64,000 bases of DNA from Gemmatimonadota bacterium (GTDB lineage: Bacteria > Latescibacterota > UBA2968 > UBA8231), in the NCBI GenBank assembly GCA_018660835.1, contig JABJJN010000080.1, positions 186,001 through 250,000 on the forward strand, read 5' to 3'. How positions within the stretch are numbered: the stretch's first letter is position 1; each line of letters opens with the position of its first letter. The notes beneath the pieces were generated by a model. That model did not search any database. It was not told where the DNA came from and saw only the letters and a list, made by a program, of their open reading frames with translations. Positions 25,674-33,996 of this stretch are shown piece after piece. The translations under genes and the position numbers were made by a program.

Positions 25674-27260
25674 ATGCAAGACCAGACACCTGCCGGCAAA
25701 TGGCTGGCTGACAAGATGTCCACCGAGTTCAACCGAAATTCTGCGTCTATCGAGATAGCTCACGATGAGTCGCTGAACACGGACACCGGGGATTTTTCCA
25801 TCTCTCTCTGGGCTCATACCGACGCTGACATGGACGATGTTCTCGGAGATCTGGTCAGCAAGTTCGACCCCTCTCTGAGGAAGGGCTTCAACCTCGGCTT
25901 TCACGACGGCCCCGGTGTGACTTCGACCCACTCTAATAACCGGCACCTGTATTTCGGTATCGACGACGGTGGCGAGGAGGAGTGGATCGACTGTGGACAA
26001 CCGGGAAACAGCGTGAAGGTCAGCGGCCTTTGTGTGTGGAAGGGTGATCTGTACGCAGGCTCGTACGAGGGCGGCAAGAGCGAGACAGGGCACGTGTATC
26101 GCTACATGGGTGGCCGCAATTGGGAGGATCTGGGTAGTCCCGATAAGTGCAATACGGTGGTCTCCCTTGCAGTGTGTGGCGACGAACTCTTCGTCGGCAC
26201 GGGCCACTATCGAGCGCAGGGGTCGTCCTTGGAACCCTCACCAAATGTGGCGCCCGGTGGAAAGGTGTTTCGCTACACCGGCAACAAGACCTGGGAAGAT
26301 TGTGGCAAGATTTCGACAGACGACCGCTACACTGATGCAGACTACAATGATTGGGTGAAGGGTCTGCAAGGCTGGAGCAAAGATGACGTCGACACTGTGG
26401 GAAATCTCACAGTCTTCGACGGCAAGTTGTACGCGATGCCTTACTACCACCGTGGGGTGTATCGCTACGATGGCGGCACAACCTGGACATTTTGTGGCGA
26501 TCCAGGCTGCCGCTTGATGGCGATGGGACTCTTCGATGGCCACCTGCTCGGTGCCGGGAATGAGGGCAACCATCAAGGGGGTGTGTACCGCTACGAAGGC
26601 GGGGAGAGATGGTCCTGTGCCGGCCGTCAGGAGGGGGTTGATCAGGTGTATTCCTTCGCCGCCTACGAGGGCAAGCTACATACGGGCACATGGCCAGAGG
26701 CAAAAGTCTTCCGTTGGGACGGCGAGCAACAGTGGACTGACTGTGGGCAGCTCGGTGCTGAACTGGAGGTTATGGCGATGGCTGTGTACAACGGCAGCCT
26801 CTATGCGGGCACACTCCCCCTGGGAGAGGTGTATCGCTACGATGGCGGCACGACCTGGACAAAATCGAAGCAACTGGATACAACACCCGATGTGAAATAC
26901 CGCCGCGTATGGTCGATGGCCGTGTTTAAGGGCAAGCTATTCTGCGGCACCTTGCCATCGGGACATGTTCATTCCCTGGAAGTGGGAAAGAGTGTGACCT
27001 ATGACGTGGCCCTTGAAAGTGGCTGGCGACATCTGGCAGGCGTGCGCCGAGGCAGCCGACTCGAGTTGTTCGTCGACGGCAAGCTCGTGCGTTGGTCGTC
27101 GGATCTCGGCGACCAGGCGTGGGACCTTTCGAATGATCAGCCTCTGCGTATCGGTATGGGACCCCACGATGGCTTCAAGGGGAAGATGCGTGACATACAA
27201 CTGCACCGGCGAGCCTTAACAGCAGAAGAGATCTCTCAGACGTACGAGGCGGGAGCATAA
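25674..27260 (+). CDS. LamG domain split by an inserted seven-repeat kelch-like propeller
   Basis: A 528-residue protein of unusual build. Residues ~30-100 form the first half of a concanavalin/LamG lectin fold (FSISLWAHTDAD, LVSKFDPSLRKGFNLGF, LYFGIDDG). Residues ~102-440 are seven kelch-like repeats of the type AVYNGSLYAGT...VYRYDGGTTWT. Residues ~447-528 give the second half of the LamG fold (GWRHLAGVRRGS, LELFVDGKLV, FKGKMRDIQLHRRAL). No signal peptide was seen. The ATG at 25674 is preceded by GGAGAGGATC. Both modules bind carbohydrate or protein in other proteins; no enzymatic motif was found. The Crp-like gene follows within 35 bases. Confidence 0.72.
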   Translation: MQDQTPAGKWLADKMSTEFNRNSASIEIAHDESLNTDTGDFSISLWAHTDADMDDVLGDLVSKFDPSLRKGFNLGFHDGPGVTSTHSNNRHLYFGIDDGGEEEWIDCGQPGNSVKVSGLCVWKGDLYAGSYEGGKSETGHVYRYMGGRNWEDLGSPDKCNTVVSLAVCGDELFVGTGHYRAQGSSLEPSPNVAPGGKVFRYTGNKTWEDCGKISTDDRYTDADYNDWVKGLQGWSKDDVDTVGNLTVFDGKLYAMPYYHRGVYRYDGGTTWTFCGDPGCRLMAMGLFDGHLLGAGNEGNHQGGVYRYEGGERWSCAGRQEGVDQVYSFAAYEGKLHTGTWPEAKVFRWDGEQQWTDCGQLGAELEVMAMAVYNGSLYAGTLPLGEVYRYDGGTTWTKSKQLDTTPDVKYRRVWSMAVFKGKLFCGTLPSGHVHSLEVGKSVTYDVALESGWRHLAGVRRGSRLELFVDGKLVRWSSDLGDQAWDLSNDQPLRIGMGPHDGFKGKMRDIQLHRRALTAEEISQTYEAGA

Positions 27261-27292
27261 TTACACTGCGGGGAACACCAACACCCGATCAG

Positions 27293-27883
27293 TTGGCCAG
27301 CGTGCGAGCGCTGGTGGAACAAGCCGTGTCCATGCCTGACAGCGTATGGGCCAAGGGCGCTCCCCTGTTCCGCTGCAGGCAGTTCGAGGCTGATGAGTTC
27401 CTCCTGCACGCCGGTGAGGTCTCCGTGTACATCTACTTCCTGCTGTCGGGTGTCGTGCGCCAGTTTTATCTGACGCCAGACGGCAAACAATTCAACAAAT
27501 CCTTCTCTGTCGAGCACGAGCCATGTGGCGCTTTCCATTCGTCGCTTACCCAGACACCCAGTCGCTTCAGCATTCAAGCCCTTGAGGCCACGCAGTTGCT
27601 GCAGGTGCGCTTTGAGGATCTCACGACACTCTTTGAACAGGATTCTCATTGGAATCAACTAGGCCGCAAGTCGGCCGAACAGCAGGCATTGTGGAATGAA
27701 GAACGCGAGGCCCAGTTCCTCCTCGACTCTGCGACGGACCGTTATCTACGTTTCCGGCAGCAGTTTCCTGGGCTGGAGGAGCGCATCGCACAATACCATG
27801 TCGCTTCCTATCTGGGGATTACCAACGTCGCCCTATCCCGAATCCGCAGAAAACTGCGCGACGAGAAAATGGGGGCCGCTTAA
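27293..27883 (+). CDS. Crp/Fnr-type transcriptional regulator
   Basis: A 196-residue regulator. The N-terminal two thirds is a cyclic-nucleotide-binding-type beta barrel (FRCRQFEADEFLLHAGEVSVYIYFLLSG, ...FYLTPDGKQFNKSF) and the C-terminus is a helix-turn-helix region (HVASYLGITNVALSRIRRKL). It lacks the Fnr cysteine set and the RxS pair of cAMP sites, so the effector is unknown. No ATG fits: TTG at 27293 has no ribosome site. The frame is open back to 27260, where an ATT overlaps the stop of the preceding gene and lies four bases after GGGAG. The true start may therefore be upstream. Confidence 0.75.
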   Translation: MASVRALVEQAVSMPDSVWAKGAPLFRCRQFEADEFLLHAGEVSVYIYFLLSGVVRQFYLTPDGKQFNKSFSVEHEPCGAFHSSLTQTPSRFSIQALEATQLLQVRFEDLTTLFEQDSHWNQLGRKSAEQQALWNEEREAQFLLDSATDRYLRFRQQFPGLEERIAQYHVASYLGITNVALSRIRRKLRDEKMGAA

Positions 27884-27945
27884 CCTGGGTTCATGACACA
27901 GATCGGCTGCGCACCGATCCTTTGTGTATCACCCTGGAGGATGAT

Positions 27946-28623
27946 ATGAACCCTGTTGCAGACAACATCTGGGAAACACAACGCCCCTTGAATCTCGGCC
28001 CCGTGCATCTTGATCATCGGATGACGGTGATCCGCCTGGACACTGGGGATCTGTGGGTCCACTCGCCGATTCGTCTGAATCCGCGGCTGCAGAAATCACT
28101 TGCTGAACTAGGCCCGGTCACTGACCTGGTCGCGCCCTCTGTCTTTCATGATCTGTTCATCCAGGAATGGGCGGATGCGTATCCACAGGCGCGGCTGCAT
28201 GCGGCCGATGGTTTGCGACAGGAACATGGGGATTGGCGCATCACCGACGAACTGACGACGTCCGCCGCACCGACATGGACAGATGAGATAGAGGGTCTGG
28301 TCCTGCAGGGCATGCCGAAAATCAATGAGACGGTCTTTGTCCACAAACCGAGCGGCACGCTGATCGTGGCAGATCTTGTCTTCAACTACACCGACTATCA
28401 ACTGAACACGGCGACGTCCCTGACTTTGCGCATGGCGGGGACCTATCAGAAATTCTCTGCCTCGAGGTTGTTCCGCATGTTCATCAAAGATCGTGGAGCC
28501 ATGCGAGCTTCACTGGATCAGGTGCTCACCTGGAACTTCGACCGGATACTCCCGGGCCATGGCCACGCTGTCGAAACAGACGGCTCGCAGTCCCTGCGCC
28601 AGGCCTGGAACTTTCTGTCATAG
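27946..28623 (+). CDS. DUF4336 family protein (metallo-beta-lactamase-like)
   Basis: A 225-residue protein of the DUF4336 family, related to the metallo-beta-lactamase fold. Visible marks are TVIRLDTGDLWVHSPI at the start, FHDLFIQEW, and FVHKPSGTLIVADLVFN and LPGHGHAVET near the end; the GHGH segment and Asp in VADLVFN resemble degenerate metal ligands. A functional role is not known. ATG at 27946 follows GGAGGATGAT; a TTG eight codons earlier is a less likely start. Next downstream, 11 bases away, is a sulfatase gene, so the two may be co-transcribed. Confidence 0.72.
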   Translation: MNPVADNIWETQRPLNLGPVHLDHRMTVIRLDTGDLWVHSPIRLNPRLQKSLAELGPVTDLVAPSVFHDLFIQEWADAYPQARLHAADGLRQEHGDWRITDELTTSAAPTWTDEIEGLVLQGMPKINETVFVHKPSGTLIVADLVFNYTDYQLNTATSLTLRMAGTYQKFSASRLFRMFIKDRGAMRASLDQVLTWNFDRILPGHGHAVETDGSQSLRQAWNFLS

Positions 28624-28634
28624 GAAATACGTAG

Positions 28635-30108
28635 ATGAACATTCTCCTGATCACGAGTGACCAGCAGCGATGGGACACGCTGGGGCGACTCAACTCGGCA
28701 ATCGACACACCCAACCTCGATCGACTCGCGGCGCGGGGTGTTCTCTTCGATCGCGCCTACACAGTCAATCCTGTCTGCACGCCGACGCGATGCAGCATTC
28801 TCACGGGCGAATATCCGTCGCGTCACGGGTGTTTCCACGTCGGCACCTCCCTGCCTGAGAATTATGGTCCCACCGTGGCACATCGATTCGCCGCGTCCGG
28901 GTATTCCACCAGTCTGATCGGCAAGTCTCACTTCCAGGCCTGCAAAGATCCCGCCAGTCTTGAGTCAGCGCCCCGAGTCCACGATCTGGACCACTTCAGC
29001 AACTGGAATGGTCCCTATTTCGGCTTTGAGCACACGGAGCTCGTGATCGGTCATACATCCGAACCCCACGCCGCCGGTATGCACTATGGCGCCTGGCTGC
29101 GGGATCGAGGTGTCGATCTTGAGAGATTCTTCAATATCCACGACTACGATCACTATGGACCGTGGTCGCTACCAGAAGAGCTTCACGGCTCCACCTGGGT
29201 AGCGGATCGGTCAAATCGCCGCCATCGATCGCGCCAAGGGCAAACCCTTCTTTCTATGGTCAAGCTTCCAGGACCCTCACAATCCTTATGTCACACCCGA
29301 ACCATGGGCATCGCAATACGACGCCACGTCCGTGCCGGCTCCCATCCCGCCACCAGACCTCGATGCGCATCCGGAGTTCTACGCCAGCCTTGCGCGTGGT
29401 GCCTTCTATGGTGACGACCCCCAGCTGGGGGAAAAAGCGTGGGGGGACGTGAAGATCCGGCCAGACATGGGTCCCGACGAGACCCGGGCGCTGCGCGCCG
29501 TCTACTACGGGATGGTCAGCCTGATGGACCACCATATCGGGCGAATCCTCGACAGATTGGAAGCAGACGGGACCATCGACGAAACAGTGATCATCTTTGC
29601 CTCCGACCACGGCGACTATCTGGGTGACCATGGCCTGTGGGGAAAGGGGCTACCTACCTACGAAGCAATGCAGCGGGTCCCCCTTATCGTCGCTCATCCT
29701 GACTGTCAGGAGCGCGGCCAGACGAGCCATGCTTTGCAGTCCCTTGTCGATATCAAGCAAAGCTGTCTCGACGCAGCAGGTCTCGCCCCTTCGGCGGCAA
29801 GCCAGGGGGTGTCGCAGAAGACAGCCTGGATCGATCCAGGTATTTCGGTTCGCGATCACTGTCTTGTGGAATTTCGACCTGCTCAAGGTCAGTACAAACA
29901 GGTGACCTATGTGACGGATCAGCACAAACTCGTCCTGTATGACACGCGCGACTATGGCGAGCTCTACGATCTTGGTGTGGACCCCGAGCAGTCGCGGAAT
30001 CTGTATGACGACCCCAATTACCAAACACTGAAGGCGGAGCTAGCGGCGACTCACGCGGCAGACCAGGAACAGGTTGATTTGGTTCGCGAGAGAAAAGCAG
30101 TCGCCTGA
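28635..30108 (+). pseudogene. Type I sulfatase, interrupted by a +1 frameshift
   Basis: A type I formylglycine-dependent sulfatase read in two frames: 28635-29214 (frame ending at 29414) and the frame of 29215-30108. The first part begins MNILLITSDQQRWDTL and has the sulfatase signature VNPVCTPTRCSILTGEY, with Cys48 to be converted to formylglycine. After HGSTWVADRS the frame is lost; IAAIDRAKGKPFFLWSSF continues in the +1 frame, followed by FASDHGDYLGDHGLW. One extra A in the AAA at 29213-29215 explains the shift, so about 490 residues of intact protein were present. It may be a real inactivation or a base-call error; activity cannot be assumed. The substrate would be a sulfated sugar or ester. 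Confidence 0.85.
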
Positions 30109-30182
30109 GATCGTCGTTCATTGTGGCGGAATCTGTCGACGCTACCACGCCAGTTAGCGCCCAGCCCTCGGAGGCCACGACG

Positions 30183-32285
30183 TCAGAAACGCACGCAGCG
30201 GAATCCACCATTGTGTGCCACATGACTGTCACGATAGGCAGAGGGCATCGTCTTTTCCTGCGCTGTCCAGCTGCCCCCGCGATTCACTGGCTGCCATGAC
30301 TTCTCCGGGTAAGGTTCGCTGAAGAAGGGGAAGTTGAACCAGTGCTCGTAGTCGGCGCCGCCCGGATACGGGTAGAAGATCGACGTCGTCCACTCCTTCA
30401 CGTTGCCCGCCAGATCATGAATACCCTCTGGCGTGACACCGCCGGGGAAGCTGCCCACCGGTAGGGTGCCGCCGTAGTGGAAATCGTAATTGGCCAGGTG
30501 GGGGTTGATGGCCTGCTCACCCCATGGATAGGTACGGCCCTCTGCACCGCGAGCGGCGCGTTCCCACATCGCCTCTGACGGCAAGTGTTTGCTGCGACTC
30601 GCAGCATAAGCCTGGGCATCGGCCTGTGTGGCGAAGACGATGGGGTAGTCGCCCCGCCCGGGAAGGGTGCGATACTCCCCGGGCCCCTCTTGAATCAGCC
30701 CGCACAGTTCTGGACTCTGCATGCGCTCGCGATAGTGCTCGTCGCGTCCCCCTTCATTCAGAAAAGCCGCATACTCGGCGATGGTGATCTCGTAGCGATC
30801 CATCCAGAAACCGGGCACCTCCACCTCGTGAGCGGGACTGTGCACAGGATCGGTGGGATCCGGCCCCAGCGTGACCGTTGCTGCAGGCAGCCAGACCATG
30901 CTCGTATCCTGCCCGCTCGGGGGCGGAGGTGGTGCAAGCATTGGATGACTCAACTCCAACTCCTCGTCGAGCACGACACCTGCAGTCAGATCGCTGAACA
31001 GACCCCGTGCCCACATCTCCGGTATGTGTAGATCACCGATGAAAGTCGATGCCCACACCCAATCCTCCACCGGTGAATACGGTAGCAGATAGGGAAACAT
31101 CTGTGTGTACACGTGCATGAATTGCACACGACTGAAATTCAGTCGCCACTGGTCGCCTCGACGTGGCGGCACCTGCATATCCGGATTCCGTCCCGTCATA
31201 TCCGCATAGGGAATCATCACTTCCACCGTCCAGCCTTCATCGATGTCGTGATGATAGTTCAGCGTCCCCTGCACCTGCACGGCGTGGCGCATGTTCGGCG
31301 CGTTGTACGTCCCATCCGCCAGCGCATTGCGGTGATTGTCGTTCTCGTGCCACATGTCGAACATCTGGTTCAGCGCCGTCATCTCGAACTCGAAATAGTT
31401 CACCGCATCCGCTGTGGGATCGATGAAAATTTCGAAATCATTGTCCCAGTAGGAAATTGTGTCGCGTTTCGTGATGTGACCCCAGACGTTCTCCTCCTGC
31501 AACTGCGCCGCAAACCAGATGGCCTCATCATCCCAGGTGATCTTTGCGCGCGTCATCTTCCAGGGCAGCGGACAATACGGGGATTGTGCGTCCTCGAAGG
31601 GTTCTGTCCACGCCGCGTCCTGCCAGGCCTTCTCATTGATGCTGCCATCGAGAGTGATCGGCCCGGATCGACGATAGATCACATACTGGCGCGGCTGGTA
31701 GCGGGCATAGGTGTTGTTGCGTTCGAGAGGTGGATTGAGATAAACCGGTGTCGGCGAATCATCGGGGAATTTGCGATCCCGGCCCCACAGATAGATCTGT
31801 CCGAGACTATCCGCATGCGGCGGTGTCGTGATCCACACACTCGTTGATGCCGTCTGCCAGCGCTGTTCGTGGTCATTGACGACAACCACTTCACCTAGGG
31901 GGTCATATTCGCGCCGCACCTTGCTGGCGGCACGCCGTATCGCATCTGCACCGATCAAGTCGATGCGCACACCGTAGAGGATAGAGTTTCGATACGTGTA
32001 GGTGATGTGTTGTGCGCGCTCACCGAAGACGTCCAGATCTTCGTCGGCACGCCGCAGCAGACCGTGGATGAAGGTGCCTTGCATCTTCCAGGGCATGTCA
32101 GCGGATCGGGTACACCAGGCTACATCGCGGAAGCCCTCTGCAGAAAGCAGCAACTCCGGCTCGAAGCGAAGCCATCCCGGCCCATTGGAACCGGTGTACC
32201 CAGGCGCGGCCATGAGAAACGCCAGCAGAAGAATCGTTTGTGCTCTTGCCATCGATCTATCACACTTTCCGAAGAAACGTACCAT
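30183..32285 (-). CDS. Secreted CBM9-like plus FGE-like (SUMF1) fusion protein
   Basis: A 700-residue protein with a signal peptide (TILLLAFLMAAPGYTG), then a domain resembling family 9 carbohydrate-binding modules (ITLDGSINEKAWQDAAW, WDDEAIWFAAQ, FEIFIDPTAD, WTVEVMIPY). The C-terminal ~200 residues form a formylglycine-generating-enzyme-like fold (GFWMDRYEITIAEYAAFLN, LPSEAMWERAARGAEG, GNVKEW, NRGGSW...GGFRC). The Cys pair used by true FGE is absent, because the GGSW...FRC segment has only the final Cys. It is therefore unlikely to mature the neighbouring sulfatase. A start at 32252 is also possible; AAGG lies before the one chosen. Confidence 0.75.
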   Translation of the reverse strand: MVRFFGKCDRSMARAQTILLLAFLMAAPGYTGSNGPGWLRFEPELLLSAEGFRDVAWCTRSADMPWKMQGTFIHGLLRRADEDLDVFGERAQHITYTYRNSILYGVRIDLIGADAIRRAASKVRREYDPLGEVVVVNDHEQRWQTASTSVWITTPPHADSLGQIYLWGRDRKFPDDSPTPVYLNPPLERNNTYARYQPRQYVIYRRSGPITLDGSINEKAWQDAAWTEPFEDAQSPYCPLPWKMTRAKITWDDEAIWFAAQLQEENVWGHITKRDTISYWDNDFEIFIDPTADAVNYFEFEMTALNQMFDMWHENDNHRNALADGTYNAPNMRHAVQVQGTLNYHHDIDEGWTVEVMIPYADMTGRNPDMQVPPRRGDQWRLNFSRVQFMHVYTQMFPYLLPYSPVEDWVWASTFIGDLHIPEMWARGLFSDLTAGVVLDEELELSHPMLAPPPPPSGQDTSMVWLPAATVTLGPDPTDPVHSPAHEVEVPGFWMDRYEITIAEYAAFLNEGGRDEHYRERMQSPELCGLIQEGPGEYRTLPGRGDYPIVFATQADAQAYAASRSKHLPSEAMWERAARGAEGRTYPWGEQAINPHLANYDFHYGGTLPVGSFPGGVTPEGIHDLAGNVKEWTTSIFYPYPGGADYEHWFNFPFFSEPYPEKSWQPVNRGGSWTAQEKTMPSAYRDSHVAHNGGFRCVRF

Positions 32286-32344
32286 CCCACTGCCTTCGCG
32301 CGGATCGTTCGAACCCCCTCGCACGCGATCTGTCGCACCATGAT

Positions 32345-32673
32345 TCAGTTGCAGACCCGACACACGACCTTCTGGTCATGGGAATCGGGACCAAAGTTGG
32401 ACCGCTCCAGATCGCCCCACTTGTGAATGATATCAAACCCCTGTGTCTCGAGCAACAGATCCAGTTCCTGTGGGAAGTAGACGCGCATGTCGACGTGACC
32501 GAATTCGGGCGCCTGCGCCAGTGGCAGGCAGACGTAGCCCGTGACGCAGCCGGTCTCCAGAATGGGGCTGTATCAGAAAAATCGCGAGCCACACCGATGC
32601 AGAAGTCAGACTCTGTCGATTTTTCCGGATACATCAGATCATAACAACGGCCATCTTCGTAGATCGATAACAT
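32345..32673 (-). pseudogene. Decayed SAM-dependent methyltransferase remnant
   Basis: A degraded class I methyltransferase. The 5' part reads MLSIYEDGRCYDLMYPEK then IGVARDFSDT, the usual N-terminus of this group. In another frame, beginning near 32570, follows ILETGCVTGYVCLPLAQ, a changed motif I (family E/D-x-G-x-G), and then directly MRVYFPQELDLLLETQGFD and WGDLERSNF, the C-terminal strands. So a frame change has occurred near 32564-32574 and, compared with a normal ~240-residue member, the central part after motif I appears deleted. The ATG has no clear ribosome site. It points away from the broken lyase-like gene. Activity is very unlikely. Confidence 0.6.
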
Positions 32674-32716
32674 GGAGTGTCATATCTTGCTCGAATGAGG
32701 TTAGGGTTCCGGATAC

Positions 32717-33737
32717 GTGCTGACGGTCAGCGCCGCATATAGAACGGAGCTGGGCGCCACGGCGCCTTCGATCGCACCGGCAGGCGACGTTCTCTTCTAC
32801 TTCACCAATGAGACAGAACCCGCGCAGGGCGGCCGACTCACACTCAAGCGGGTGAACCTTGATGGCACGCAGCGCGAACAGATCTGCGTCGTCGATGGCG
32901 TGTTGCCCGGTGCACCGGGACCGTTTTCGCGCCCCTACCCATTGTCCACGGTATCCTCCGACGGGCAGCGTGTAGCGATCTCCGGATTTCTGGGCGATGG
33001 TTCGGCCGCTGACGCGCCCTGGGGTTTGCTCGTGTTTGATGTGCCCTCCGGGCGCGTAGAGTTGATTCTGCAGGGCTCCACCTGGTGCAATGTTCATCCC
33101 CAGTATTGCCGATCTAAAGAGTCTTCAGCGTCGCACGATTTGCTCGTGCAGGAGAATCACGGCAATGAGTGCGATGCGTCTGGGGCAGTTTACGAAGTTG
33201 ACCGGCGGTGACGGAGCGGACATTCACGTCATCGCCGACGATGGGTCGAATTTCCGTGATCTGCCCTGGGGTCGGGATGGCAACGAATATTGTCAGGGAC
33301 ATCAATGCTGGATCGGCGCTAGCGACAGAGCCCTCACGTCGACAGGCAAACGCGCGCCGAAGTGTGCGGAGCTCATCGAAGCGCGCGCCGTGCCTCATGT
33401 CGGGCACGAAGGATTGAAGACGCCAGGTGGTGTGCGCAATGATCTATCGCGCCAACACCCACAGCCCGATTTCTATCACTTCGCCACCGATGCTGCCGGA
33501 ACCAGACTGATCACCGATTCTGGTCCACGTGATGGTGGCGGCGGGTTGTGGCTGGGAACGATTCCGCGCGACGAAACACAGGCCATCCAAGACTGGGCCT
33601 ATCTGATGAATCCCGGATCCTCCTGGCAGAAGCACACGCACATCCATCCATTCCTGTCCCCGGACGGCAAGACGGGTTTCTTCAATTCCGATGAATCAGG
33701 AGAGTCGCAGTGCTACATGGTGCGCGGCTGGGCGTGA
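32717..33737 (+). pseudogene. Oligogalacturonide-lyase-like propeller protein, truncated and frameshifted
   Basis: Two overlapping frames, 32717-33211 and 33090-33737, together give one protein resembling oligogalacturonide lyases (Pectate_lyase22, a TolB-like propeller). The first frame has VLFYFTNE, WGLLVFDVPSGRVELILQG and NVHPQYCRSKE; the second has LTGGDGADIHVIADDG, WGRDGNEYCQGHQCW, TDSGPRDGGGGLW and HIHPFLSPDGKTGFFNSDE. One extra T in the TTT at 33189-33191 restores the frame. An in-frame TAG at 32702 and the absence of the N-terminal ~100 residues indicate that the 5' end is also lost. The gene is probably inactive unless both changes are sequence errors. Confidence 0.7.
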
Positions 33738-33996
33738 CGCTCTCAGGCGGCGCAAGTATCGCGCAATCCAAAGCAAACCGGCGCAACGATCGTCTTTCAC
33801 TAGCATGGGTGCGACGAGGGCTGTAACTCCGTGAACGACAACGGCTTCCCCCTTTCCTCAAAGAGAGCCGGTAGTCTGGCACTGACCTTGCAGTGGACCC
33901 CGTAAGACCGATCGGTGCCTTGGTTGCCAAAGGCCACCAGTCTGGATACACTGACACGTCGTATGGGCTGATCTTCTGCCCCGGTGGGATGGTCGA

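Noticed and set aside
31113..31847. 244-residue plus-strand frame rich in His, Arg and Val
   Set aside because: Opposite the CBM9/FGE-like gene; composition is that of an antisense frame.
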